Source: Mya arenaria
Taxonomy: Eukaryota > Mollusca > Bivalvia > Myida > Myidae
Direction: 5' to 3'
DNA length: 64,000 bases
Assembly: GCF_026914265.1 (NCBI RefSeq)
Contig: NC_069135.1
Coordinates: 17,910,406-17,974,405 of the forward strand
Shown here: piece after piece, positions 13,540 through 24,548 of the stretch
Numbering within the stretch: position 1 is the stretch's first letter
Layout of the letters: the number at the start of each line of letters is the position of its first letter
Translations under genes and position numbers: made by a program
Notes under the pieces: model-generated
The model's database searches: none
What the model was told of the DNA's origin: nothing
Seen by the model: only the letters and a program-made list of their open reading frames with translations

Positions 13540-13606
13540 ATATTTCAGATGAAATCTGAGAACTATTTAAATGATCTTTTACTTGATTCTCGTCCAATAT
13601 TTAGAT
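13540..13606 (-). pseudogene. relic of a receptor cytoplasmic-tail exon
   Basis: The minus strand translates as LDENQVKDHLNSSQISSE. This aligns with LSENVVQDDLNSSQIST of receptor copy 1 and with LDEDVVPDDLNRSPIPT of copy 2. The homology ends before the conserved GEYLTV motif, and no other receptor exon lies next to it. It is the remains of exon 4 from a third copy, in the same orientation as copy 1 and about 480 bp upstream of its start codon. A TACAGAAACAAGCT motif at about 13614-13628 suggests that a repeat insertion abuts the break. Confidence 0.7.
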
Positions 13607-14045
13607 GAAAAAAACTACAGAAACAAGCTGAAACAAGATTAAACATAAACTCTGTTTATAAATTTCCTAGCATCGACCATGTTTAAGCGCCAAATTTTCC
13701 CTGTAATTTGGTACCTTCATTATGCCGAACGATTCTGCACTTTACTCGGGATGTGTGTCACAAGTTTTGAATCGAGGGGCGAAATGTGCTACAGAAATCG
13801 TTGAATCAAGCAGGAACAGTTCAATTAATGTTGCTAGCATTCGCTATTTATATACACAATTTCGTTAACAGAGCTATTAATAAACATTACGCGCACATCA
13901 ATTGATATCCCCTAATGCATGACTCCATTTTTACGTATGTGTGCTGCAAAGTATTGGTAAATACAAATTTGAAATGCTTTTATGTTCAATTGCAGTATAC
14001 AAAGTTATATTAAAATAATTCGCCACTAACGGAGAGTTGTCAAAC
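13607..14045. other. intergenic sequence with a repeat-end motif
   Basis: Begins with an AAAACTACAGAAACAAGCT-like motif that is also seen near 9587, 26510 (inverted), 42638 and 51640 (inverted). The remainder has no recognised feature. Confidence 0.35.
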
Positions 14046-14225
14046 CACCGGCGAGTTGTTCATACAGACGCTCAGTTCAAATGTTGTATGTGTGGTACTC
14101 AGTACCTCATTCGACGAGATCTAGAGGTTCATCAGGCATCCCACCGAGGGGAGAAGAAGTAGAATGTACCTGTAGTAAAGGCTTCCGTTTCGGCATGTCC
14201 TAACATAGAAAGCTCAAAAGGGTGC
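14046..14225 (+). pseudogene. C2H2 zinc-finger gene relic
   Basis: One frame reads HRRVVHTDAQFK, which looks like the end of one finger and a linker. It is followed by a complete finger, CCMCGTQYLIRRDLEVHQAS plus H, fitting C-x2-C-x12-H-x3-H exactly, and then RGEKK resembling the H/C linker GEKP. The next codon is TAG (14160-14162). A second decayed finger (ECTCSKGFRF) continues in a shifted frame and lacks one residue between its cysteines. The fragment therefore derives from a multi-finger DNA-binding protein and is broken by a stop and a frameshift. No flanking exons were found. A short exon ending at the TAG is possible but less likely. Confidence 0.7.
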
Positions 14226-14889
14226 CAAACATTGTTTAAGTGAATTGTTGTTTTTATATTACTTTTTATTATTTTTTACATCTGACAACGGCTATGTTTT
14301 GAAAAAACACACACACTTTAATAATAGGACATAGTTTAATTGCAATACCAGTATGCGCTTTAAGACCCTTTTACAAATTAGCTTAGTAAGATATTGAGAA
14401 TAAACATGTATATATAAATTAATATTAATATATTTCGATATCTTTTATAATTTTGTGGCGGGAATTCAGTAATCTAAAATCATATTCAACTATAAGCGAT
14501 TTTTTGTAATGTTTATTTTGCATTTATGTAACTGTTTATGTCCTGTTATACATTTCTGATGATGTCTTGCTCGGCACCGGAAGTGCAATTTTATAGCTTT
14601 TACTTTCATGGTTTTAATGATCTCTTTAATAATTCTTCTTTTCTTAAAGCCAGGCAGATGGTGAATATCGTCATTTGAAAACGAAGACTGATAATTTTAT
14701 TATCTTAAATTAGTTTACCTTGATATTGGAAAAGAAAAAGAACAAAATTATCTACCGTATCACTGGGTGCTAAACATTTAGTGTCTGGTATCAAAAAATG
14801 TACCACGTGATAACATCCTCTGCCTTTGCTAAATGCCAAGTTTTCATTTTTCAGTAATTGTCAGGTTTTTTTTTAAACAAGAGTGACGC
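14226..14889. other. AT-rich non-coding sequence
   Basis: No gene or repeat family recognised. Confidence 0.4.
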
Positions 14890-15300
14890 GGGGTGAAAGA
14901 CTGAATGCATTTACATTGATAAAATGTAGTTATTGATTCCCCTGAATGCATTTATATTGATAATATGTACATTGTGGTTCCCCTGAATGCATTTATATTG
15001 TGAGGATATACAAAGTGATTCCCCTAAATGTATTTATGTTATTGTTATGTACATAACAATTTCCCTGAAAATGCATTTATAATGTTTATATGTACATAGG
15101 GTTTTTCCTTAATGTATTTATAATGTTAATTTGTACATAGTGTTTCCCATTAATGCGTTAATAGTGTTAGTATGTACAGTAAAATAGCATATGTAATACG
15201 AGTATGTTTATAATGATTCCCCTGAATGCATTTATAATACGTATATGTATATTGTGGTTCGCATGAATGGATTTTTATTGCTTATATGCACATTGTGATT
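14890..15300 (+). repeat. degenerate tandem repeat, unit about 45-60 bp
   Basis: A motif CCCCTGAATGCATTTATATT followed by ATATGTACATTGTGGTT recurs about eight times with many substitutions and unequal spacing. It is an old minisatellite with no coding frame. Confidence 0.7.
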
Positions 15301-16564
15301 CTGTCTGATTCTTCCGAACAGGAGCATTTGACCAGTGGTTTTTATAGCACAATACAACTCAAGCATGTGCTAGATGAAACCTTTTGTTGACCTTCCGTTT
15401 TTGTAAATGGCAATCTAAATAAATAGAAACTGCTTGTTTCATATTTTGTACTACTTTCTCTTTTCGGAATATGTTTAGAGAGTCATTTTAGTAAGGGTGC
15501 ATTGACGTTCAGATTAGCTGTACAACGGCATGTATCTTTATTCTGTTCAGCAAAGGAGTATTTGATCCTAGACCGAAACAGATATGCCACACTTACGCCA
15601 TGTCAAACGACCTGGGTAATAAGAACAACAACTATCCACACATATCAATGTTTGTATATACATGTATGCACAATGTGATTATAAATCGAAATATGTAAAT
15701 ACTAGTATACACTAATATATATACATATATATAATACAATAATTATGATACATGAACAATTCTTTTTGTGATTTGTCATAAATATTATCACAGGAAACAT
15801 TTGAAAATTTGACAACAAATAACACTGAATTGTAAAGAAAATAAAGCACGAAAGTTGTCTTACGGTAAGGCATATAACATAAAAAATACCCTGCAATTGT
15901 CTAACTAATTAACAAATGTAACAACATGTAAAACATACATCCTTTGCAACATGTTTTTGGATAAATAGGAATCGAAAAAATCTAACAATATAATTTTTTA
16001 TCTGAGTTTTTATCAAAAACCATTTACATTTTACTACACAACTAACAATGTTATGTGATTTCTTGATGACATCTTTTCGAATAAGAAAAACATTCAATAC
16101 TTTACTGACATATAATGGTTTAGATTCATTTCATGGCGATAAAAGTGTAAATTACTCTTATAAAATAGATGCAATTAGCACAAACCCACAAGGCATTGTT
16201 GATTTTGTAGTATGTCCTATTTTGACACAAAGACAGACATTTTCTAAACCTGGATAAATTCTCGTAAAATTTACTCAAATTACACCTAATTTTGTTGAAA
16301 CGGATATTTGTCTTATGCATGCTTTATTAAACCTCAAACAAAGACTATGATTTGTTTGATGTTTTTGCCATTCAAGCGTCTTGTAAACTGTTGAAGGTCC
16401 TTAATCAATAAAGCGACCATATAAGCCGGAACTACAGGTTCGTTTGAAATATAACATCACCAATACATATCGATTAGTGATAGTAAACAGACTAAAAGAA
16501 ATAATGCCACGAGTAGATTAAACAATAGCAATACATATAGAAACGCCTTGGTGATTTGATGGAA
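15301..16564. other. non-coding sequence downstream of the USP pseudogene
   Basis: Open frames of up to about 69 codons occur but none has domains or splice-supported ends. The segment at 16360-16415 resembles 5165-5235. Confidence 0.4.
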
Positions 16565-19130
16565 TGGAGCAATGTTCTCCGGACTGTTCCGAATCCACGC
16601 GTGCCGGTGACCACGAGCTCACACTACTCTTCCTCTGCGATTTTGCAAACAACCTCGCCTGGCTTCCCTTGACCAGTCCGGAGCTTTCCTGTCAGCTGTT
16701 TTGAAAATAACAGCACACTTAATTACTTAATTATTTGAAAATGGAAGGGAGGAAAATAATTGCGAAAAGCAATGACTTAAAAGGTTTGTACGTGTAGCTA
16801 TCAATCATCAGCACTTTTATTTGAACGAAACTGTGATTACATTATCGCCACTAGATCTAATAATTGTCACTTGAATATCGTTTTTGTTCCGGCTTACCTT
16901 ACTTTTCTGAACAATTTCTTTGTACTTTTTCTCTAGAGCTGTCACTTTCTTTGTTAGCTCCTTCAGCATGTGATCAACAACAGACGGGCCTAGGGAGAAA
17001 TAGAACCGATGATGTTTTAGAAACCTTGCAATATAATGTGCCATAAAAAGTATTTAATATTTAAGATATCAAATACTAAAAAACAAAACAAGTTTGAACT
17101 GATCAAGTCAAAATGTCACACTAAAACACCCCCGAATTCAAATTAAAGACAGTTTACTTGAATTTTGAACGGTTTCCAAATAGTTTAAGCTATATTTTTT
17201 CTTTAATGTTCACATTTTCACAACTTTTGTACATTGAAAACATACTGGCCATGGAGAAATCATACAGTTCTGGAGTGTGTATAAGCACGACATAGTCATC
17301 TGGTCGCATCACGTTATCAAAGTACCCTGAAACAATCACGGGAAACATGACCAGCACACGCAAATATCAAGACTTGGTTCATACGTATTACCTGTTATAA
17401 TGACGCTGATTATCCACAAAAAATAATTTAATATGGATTGCAATTAATTGGGGATTTCTTTTTACTATAGCAGATTGTTCATTGATGAATGCCAGACAGC
17501 TTTCTGCTGTGTGTTTTTATTTTGTCGGGTTTTAAAGCTTTCAAAAACGTTCGAAAATCCAATTCACAAGCTTTTGTTTTGAGAATGCAAGGATATGGAT
17601 ATCCCTCAAGTTATAGCAATAATTCAGATTATGCTGATCGGCTGTTCAAGTGTAATGTCGTTCCAATGCAATTTAAAAGTTGAAATAATAATCATAACTA
17701 ATTAAGATCTAATTAAGATTTTACCATGGAAAGACATGAGGTGTTAAGATCCAATTATTTTATATTGTACTGAGAATTTATTCCTGGCTTTCTGCATGTT
17801 GCTTTTCTACAGAATTACTGACGATTCCATTGTTTATGGATAACATAAACAGCAATACAACAGTTAATAAAATACCAGTTTGGTTTTGTAAGCCGGTTTG
17901 TTTTGAATTCTAAAAGCATCCCAGCACTACGGCCGTATCCATAAAGTATTTTAGGTTGAATTTTTCGCTTAGGGAAGAAGAAAAGAAGAAGAAGAAGAAG
18001 AAGAAGAAGAAGAAGAAGAAGAAGAAGAAGAAGAAGAAGAAGAAGAAGAAGAAGAAGAAGAAGAAGAAGAAGAAGAAGAAGAAGAAGAAGAAGAATTATG
18101 ATAATTATAAGGAGATTAAAAATAGAGGGAATCTAAAAAAAACAAGTAACAAAATAAGGCTTTTTTATTAGGCTGAACTTTTCCGCTAAGATCCTTTAGA
18201 ATACGGTCCCAGACTGTCCATAAGACAGCAACCTTTTGAAATTTATAGTTCTTGTCCTTTTTGTCAGAATATTCCATACAACGCAGTAAAATGCATTTGC
18301 TGAATAATGGAAGCCATTTAGTGTTTCCAGTCCGTGACAGTCGACGTGATGCGTTCTTTCCGTAGACGGAAATATAATTAATTAATTATTAATTATTATT
18401 AATAAATTAATGGACGTTCACGCGCTCATGAAATCGGATGTATACCATGTATTCAGGGTCGGTCGGCGAAATTTCTATATATTTTGGATATCAAAGCCGA
18501 TTTTGAAAATCCATAATCAAAAAGCGGTTATTCTAAAAAAAAACATTAACATGTGATTCTACTTCCTTGTCCTTATGTGAATGTTTTTTTTTGTAAAAAT
18601 TCACTTCAATTCCCTGCGGTTATATTTTCTATAAAAAGATCATAACTATTATATACACCGTTTGCGTCTGCCACCTGTGATCAAAACAATGATTTCGCAA
18701 CTAGGTACATGATACATAAGATCTTCCAAGAGTCATCGTGTAATACACACTTTCTTCAACGATTCCAGGGAATATGTTTCATTAAGTAATCGAACGGTAA
18801 GTGGTTTCTCGAGTCATATTAAGAACAATATGATACTTTCCCTGTAAACAACTTTGTTTAAGTGTCTGTTAAAGTAAACGGGGGCTTTATCAATTGGAAC
18901 ATGTATCTTCGTATTTTGTTGTCTAACATAAAAAATCGAGTGAATAATAAACACTGGAAAAAGAATATTTGTTCAAAAGCCGGGAGAAAACCGGAGACAC
19001 ACGATGAAAAAGGTTTTTTTTTTAAACGAGAGTACTCACATTGAAGTGCCTGTTCTGAATGTTCACTTTCGTCAATACCAAAGGCAACCTTCCTTTTATG
19101 GTGTTTACTGTCCAGTAGTTGTTCTGCCAT
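16565..19130 (-). pseudogene. universal stress protein pseudogene (four exons)
   Basis: Exon 1 complement 19040-19130 encodes an N-terminus with KVAFGIDESEHSEQALQ. Exon 2 is complement 17246-17326 (YFDNVMRPDDYVVLIHTPEL). Exon 3 is complement 16898-16989 (coiled segment with KKVTALEKKYKEIVQ). Exon 4 starts at 16695. Donors are GTGAGT, GTATGT and GTAAGC, and phases match the plus-strand copy at 41 kb. In exon 4 the codon after KIAEEE is TAG (16624-16626). Beyond it the ATP-binding motif G-x2-G-x9-G-S is altered to end in HS, and homology stops near 16570, so the last strand and the C-terminal residues are gone. Intron 1 holds a pure (GAA)n tract. USP proteins are cytosolic nucleotide-binding stress proteins; this copy could at most make a protein of about 111 residues without the binding loop. 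Confidence 0.85.
17974..18094 (+). repeat. (GAA)n microsatellite in USP pseudogene intron 1
   Basis: An almost pure GAA/TTC tract of roughly 40 units. In the direction of the host pseudogene it reads TTC. It produces a meaningless poly-lysine frame. Confidence 0.95.
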
Positions 19131-20609
19131 ATTCCTCACTATAATATCCTTATAGCAAACACGGTCTACCACTAGGCCCAGTCGTTCGAAGAATTTCCAA
19201 TGATGCGTTGACTGATGCTGTTGGCTCACTGATCTTTTGTATTAAGAGTCAAAAGAAAGTTCTTGCCCGTTCAAGTAGCTCTGAGCTGGTTATAAACAAT
19301 CGGTCGGCTCGCCTTCGATGTGCACATTTAAATAGCTTGTGTGTGTGTGCGTGCGTATGTGTGTTTTTGTGCGTGCGTATGTACATGCGTGTGTATAAAT
19401 TTGGTATACTATGTAAGATTATACCCCATGCTAATTGTACTAACCTACCATTACCACAACATTAATTTACCACGATGCTGCATGTACGAACCTATCAGAC
19501 TTTGTATTTGTAAATTCATGTCAACAAAATGCAGTTTTGTTTTAATTCAATCATTTTGTTTATATTTTAGTGAGCATTTTCACTAGTTCAATGTTTTGAA
19601 ATGCCCAGTCATTATGAATGCGAAAAGGGGTGTCATTGTTTTATCTGATGAATTTGGGTTCTTGAGAGAGTCTTCCACTTCTGATAAGAGGATCTCGAAG
19701 GTAACATTTTTCTATCCAAATTACGATAATGCTGAACTTGCAGAAGAGCGCATCTATGGCAAATACGAGGTAAGGATTTTTATTATTTTGTCATACACAA
19801 GACTGTTCTTAATTCTTAATTTATTTCGTACCTCTGAAGAGCTAATACTGTTGCTCCGGTTTGATCCCTTGGTTTACAGGTTCATTGTTGGTACCGGTCG
19901 TTGAGTAACTGATTTTTTTTATCAGTTTATATGTTATTTTTGCGTTATTCAATTTAAATTATGTACGTTATCATTACAAAGACATTTAACAATTTTAGGT
20001 CGAGTGTATACTAATAACCATATTCATTTCTACCTTACGAAGATTCAAACTCACGTGTTAAGACATTGACTACCGACTTAGGCTCAGAAAAATAACTCAG
20101 TTTCAAAATATCTATATTATAACCAATTTGGACAATCTATATTACTTTTAACATTATACTCCAAAATAGCATTTAACAACGAACTTCAGATTTAGCTTTT
20201 GTAGATTAAAGACTGTTAAGAGCCAGAACGAAAAATAATTGAGTCGCTTGATTACTTGCTCAATGGAAATCATATTATTAGCAAAGTTATAAGTTTCTAC
20301 ATCAGTTTACTTTTTTATCCTTCAGTGCTTTCAAGATGTTTGCTCAAGACTGTTACGATTCTGCCAAGGACATTCATTAACGATTCACAAACTTACTAGA
20401 AACAACAGGCAGTTATTATTCCGGTCAAGCAATGTAAATGAAGCCTTTATTCAACGGCAAAACAGAACTGATCGACGAAGTTCTAAAACTATTTTACATC
20501 CTAATTAAGTAACTGAAAACGCATAAACGCGCCGCTGTGTTTATCACTGTTTTATGTATAATTTTATGAAACTGAGAAGGGTTTGTTTGTCTAAAATAAT
20601 TAATGATTG
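19131..20609. other. flank between USP pseudogene and minisatellite
   Basis: Contains a GT-rich microsatellite-like run (about 19338-19395). Also present is an open frame at 19587-19769 ending at a good donor (GAG then GTAAGG), with LSDEFGFLRESSTSDKRISK in it. I do not recognise that product, and no acceptor fits the frame, so no gene is called. Confidence 0.35.
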
Positions 20610-23125
20610 CAAAGGTTACGATCTCTTTATGGCCAGTAAGTTGTATGATTTGGTCGTGCTCACCAACATCCTGCAGCTCTATGACCTCTCTATGACCAGT
20701 AAGTATTATGACTATGTCGTGCTCATCCACATCCTGCAGCTCTATGACCTCTCTATGACCAGTAAGTATTATGACTATGTCGTGCTCATCCACATCCTGC
20801 AGCTCTGTGACTTCTCTATGACCAGTAAGTATTATGACTATGTCGTGCTCATCCACATCCTGCAGCTCTATGACCTCTCTATGACCAGTAAGTATTATGA
20901 CTATGTCGTGCTCATCCACATCCTGCAGCTCTATGACCTCTCTATGACCAGTAAGTATTATGACTACGTCCTGCTAATCCACATCATGCAGCTCTATGAC
21001 CTCTTTATGGCCAGTAAGTATTATGACTATGTCGTGTTCATCCACATCATAGAGTTTTATGATCTTTTTATGGCCGGTAAGTATTATGACTATGTCATGC
21101 TCATTCACATCCTGCAGGTCTATGACCTCTTTACTTACAGTAAGTTTTATGACTATGTAGTGCTCACCCACATCCTGGAGCTCTATGACCTCTCTAAGGC
21201 CAGTAAATGTTATGCCTTTGTCGTGCTCATCCATATCATAGAGCTCTATGATCTCTCTATGGCCAGTAAGTATTATGACTATGTCATGCTCATCCATATC
21301 CTGCAGCTCTATGACCTCTTTACTACCAGTAAGTTTTATGATTATGTCGTGCTCACCCACATCCTGGAGCACTATGACCTCTATATGACAAGTAAATGTT
21401 ATGACTATGTCGTGCTCATCAACATCATAGAGCTCTATGACCTCTCTATTGTCAGTAAGTATTATGCCTTGGTCGTGCTCACCCACATCCTGGAGATCTA
21501 TGGCCTCTTTATAGCCAGAAAGTATTATGACTATGTCGTGCTCATCCACATCATAGAGCTCTATGACCTCTCTATTGTCAGTAAGTATTATGCCTTGGTC
21601 GTGCTCACCCACATCCTGGAGATCTATGGCCTCTTTATAGCCAGTAAGTATTATGACTATGTCGTGCTCATCCACATCCAGGTACTCTATGACCTCTCTA
21701 TGGCCAGTAAGTATTATGACTTGGTCATGCTCATCCACATCATGAGTCTCTATGACCTCTCTATGGCCATTAAGTATTATGATTTGGTCGTGCTCATCCA
21801 CATCCTAGAGCTCTATGACCTATATATTGTAATTAAGTATTATGACCTGGTCGTTCTCGCCCACAGTCTGGAGCTCAATGACCTATATATGGTAATTAAG
21901 TATTATGACTTGGTCGTGCTAACCCACATCCTGGAGCTCTATAATCTGTCTATGGCCAGTAAGTAGTATGACTTTTTCGTGTTCATCCACACCATAGAGC
22001 TCTATGACATCTCTATGGCCAGTAAGTATTATAACTTGGTCGTGCTCATTTACATTCTACAGCTCTATGACCTCACTATGGCAAGTAAGTATTATGACTT
22101 GGTCGAGTTCACCCACATCGTGCAGCTCTATGACCTCACTATGGCCAGTAAATGTTATGACTTTGTCGTGCTCATCAACATCCTGACGCTGTATGATCTC
22201 TCTATGGCCAGTAAGCATTATGTTTTTGTCGTGCTCATCCACATCATCAAGCTCTACGACCTCTCTATTGCCAGTTAGTAATATGACTTGGTTGTGCTCA
22301 TCTACATCCAGCAGCTTTATGATCTATCTATGGCCAGTAAGTATAATTACTTGGTCGTGCTAACCTACATTCTGGAGCTCTATGATCTGTCTATGGTCGG
22401 TAAGTATTATGACTTGGTCGTGCTCATCCACATCATAGAGCTCTATGACATCTCTATGGCCAGTATGTATTATAACTTGGTCATGCTCATCCACATCCTG
22501 CAGCACTATGACCTTTCAATGGCAAGTTAGTATTATGACTTGGTCGAGTTCACCCACATCTTACAGCTCTATGACCTAACTATGGCCAGTAAGTATTATG
22601 ACTTGGTCGTGCTCATCCACATCCTGCAGCTCTATGACCTCTCTATGGCCAGTAAGTATTATGACTATGTCGTGCTCATCCACATCCTGCAGCTCTATGA
22701 CCTCTCTATGGCCAGTAAGTATTATGACTTGGTCGTGCTCACCCACATCCTGCAGCTCTATGACCTCTCTATGGCCAGTAAGTATTATGACTTGGTCGTG
22801 CTCGCCCACATCCTGCAGCTCTATGACCTCTTTATGACCAGTAAGTATTATGACTATGTCGTGCTCATCCACATCCTGCAGCTCTATGACCTCTCTATGG
22901 CCAGTAAGTATTATGACTATGTCGTGCTATCCCACATCCTGCAGCTCTATGACCTCTCTATGGCCAGTAAGTATTATGACTTGGTCGTGCTCATCCAAAT
23001 CCTAGAGCGCTATGACCTCTCTATGGCCAGTAAGTATTATGACTATGTCGTGCTATCCCACATCCAGGTGCTCTATGACCTCTCTATGGCCAATATGTAT
23101 TATGCCTACATAATATGATACATCA
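20610..23125 (+). repeat. 63-bp minisatellite derived from USP exon 2 and its splice donor
   Basis: About 40 units, each close to TATGACTATGTCGTGCTCAT, CCACATCCTGCAGCTCTATG, ACCTCTCTATGGCCAGTAAG, TAT. The translated unit is YDYVVLIHILQLYDLSMASK plus Y. It aligns with the end of USP exon 2 (DDYVVLIHTPELYDFSMAS), and GCCA/GTAAGT in the unit equals the exon-intron border of the gene at 41127. From the first junction (20636) to the last (23093) is 2457 bp, exactly 39 x 63, so there is no net indel. Because 63 is divisible by three, one plus frame stays open except for three stops, at 21964-21966 and near 22276 and 22528. A minus frame is also long-open (repeat DEHDIVIILTGHREVIELQD). These frames are by-products, and no start, terminator or signal supports translation. 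Confidence 0.93.
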
Positions 23126-24477
23126 TAAAGCTCATAAGCATTATTAAAACTTATTAGGTTTGCGATTTACATTGTTTTAAACACAATCACAAGATGTGTG
23201 ATCGATATACGTAATGACTTAAGGGCCTTAAACATTTATTGACCTGTGTGAAACCTCTCACAACCACAAGTACCTGGACCTGGATACGAAAAGTTAACGT
23301 CTGAAAGGTTATTTCGTGTAAAGAAAAAGGCGTTCTCTTTAAGTTTCGCTTGCTTGAAAGATTAATAAAAACATCAAATATTGGAAAATAAAGATGCTGC
23401 GAAATCAAAACGATGCACGTTGGCAGAGTTGAAATGTTTTCAGAATTTTTTACAATGCAATAATTTCCGAGCCATATTTGAAAACCTTCTATCTGATAAT
23501 TTAACAATAATATTAACATCTTTGGCATATAATATGCAAAAGATGATGACATAGAACAAGTTTGGAGCAGTTTAAACAAAACCGTAAAACATGTATCAGT
23601 TACAGCATTAAATAGAACACAGTGAAAATGATGTGTGTATCAGTTCAGATCAAATTGAAAATAATACTCAACAAATACAATATCATCAGGCCGTGTTAAT
23701 TTATTTACTGATTTGAGAATTAAAAATGAAATAGTATTGTTATACTGAAACTAATAAAGTCGGCCTAAGAGCCATTTATGAAAATGGAGAATGAATTAAC
23801 AAGATCAATGATAGTAATGAAAGTAAATCATAATTATCTAACAAAATAAGGCAAGTTAAACTAGTTGGTCTTTATCTTTACAGGTCTCGAGTTATTAAAG
23901 TTCTAACAAATTTAGATTTTTAAAATTATACTGTCGTATGAAGTTGTTATATCATGAAGATGATTACATTTTAAGTTCAAAGGTTTTGTATAATATTTAA
24001 ATGTGTCCCCTTCCATATGGGTTAAAGATTATTTATAGTCCTAAACTTACATAGTAAATTACAAAGAATATACGGAACTACATCTAGATATTTTAAAACA
24101 GAGTTGTCAAAAGAACCTTGCCATTGTTCCAAAATCTAACCATTCAATCTAGTGTACACAATGTTCGGAAACTAAACAATATTACTAAGTCTTTGATTTA
24201 AGAAATATTGATATAAGTCAAGTCCATATGAGTGACTGTGAGTAACTTAACCTATGCATGAAAACGGTTGGTAAACCACAATAAGGCTACTGTAGATTAC
24301 AAATAAATGATTGTTCGTCAACAATGATGGTTTATTTCCGCTTTCCATTGCACAACTCCATAAGGATTTTCTTATCTTTGCCTTTTGATATTGGACACAT
24401 TTGTCTATTTAAATGTATTATTTTGTGTAAACCATATCCTAACCATTTCTTATAATATTTTCAATTTTTAACAACAG
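23126..24477. other. non-coding sequence after the minisatellite
   Basis: A 130-codon open frame exists on the minus strand at 23187-23579, but it starts without ATG, sits in AT-rich DNA and shows no domain. Nothing else recognised. Confidence 0.4.
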
Positions 24478-24548
24478 CATCACCGGACAGGTCAGGGAAA
24501 GACATGTCATGTCGTCTGTAGAATCATTGAGTAGGAGAAGTTTTAATC
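24478..24548 (+). pseudogene. USP exon 4 relic
   Basis: An acceptor-like AACAACAG is followed by CCGGACAGGTCAGGGAAAGA and GTCGTCTGTAGAATC. This matches the start of USP exon 4 at 41667 (CCGGACAGGTCAGGGGAAGC and GTCGTCTGCAAAATC). About ten bases near the exon start are missing, and the frame meets stop codons. Homology fades after about 24548. It lies 1.35 kb past the exon-2-derived minisatellite in the same orientation, so both may be remnants of one plus-strand gene copy whose exon 3 is gone. Confidence 0.7.

Noticed and set aside
17956..18171. Poly-lysine ORF
   Set aside because: It is the (GAA)n tract translated.
19587..19769. Possible coding exon with a good GTAAGG donor
   Set aside because: The frame is closed by a stop shortly after the only plausible acceptor, and the product is unrecognised.
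20494..22872. Long repeat-protein ORFs on both strands of the minisatellite (470 and 275 codons)
   Set aside because: They follow from a 63-bp unit without stop codons and have no start context, signal or independent support. They are described as a repeat, not as genes.
23187..23579. 130-codon minus-strand ORF
   Set aside because: No ATG at its start, no domain, and AT-rich composition make a chance frame more likely.
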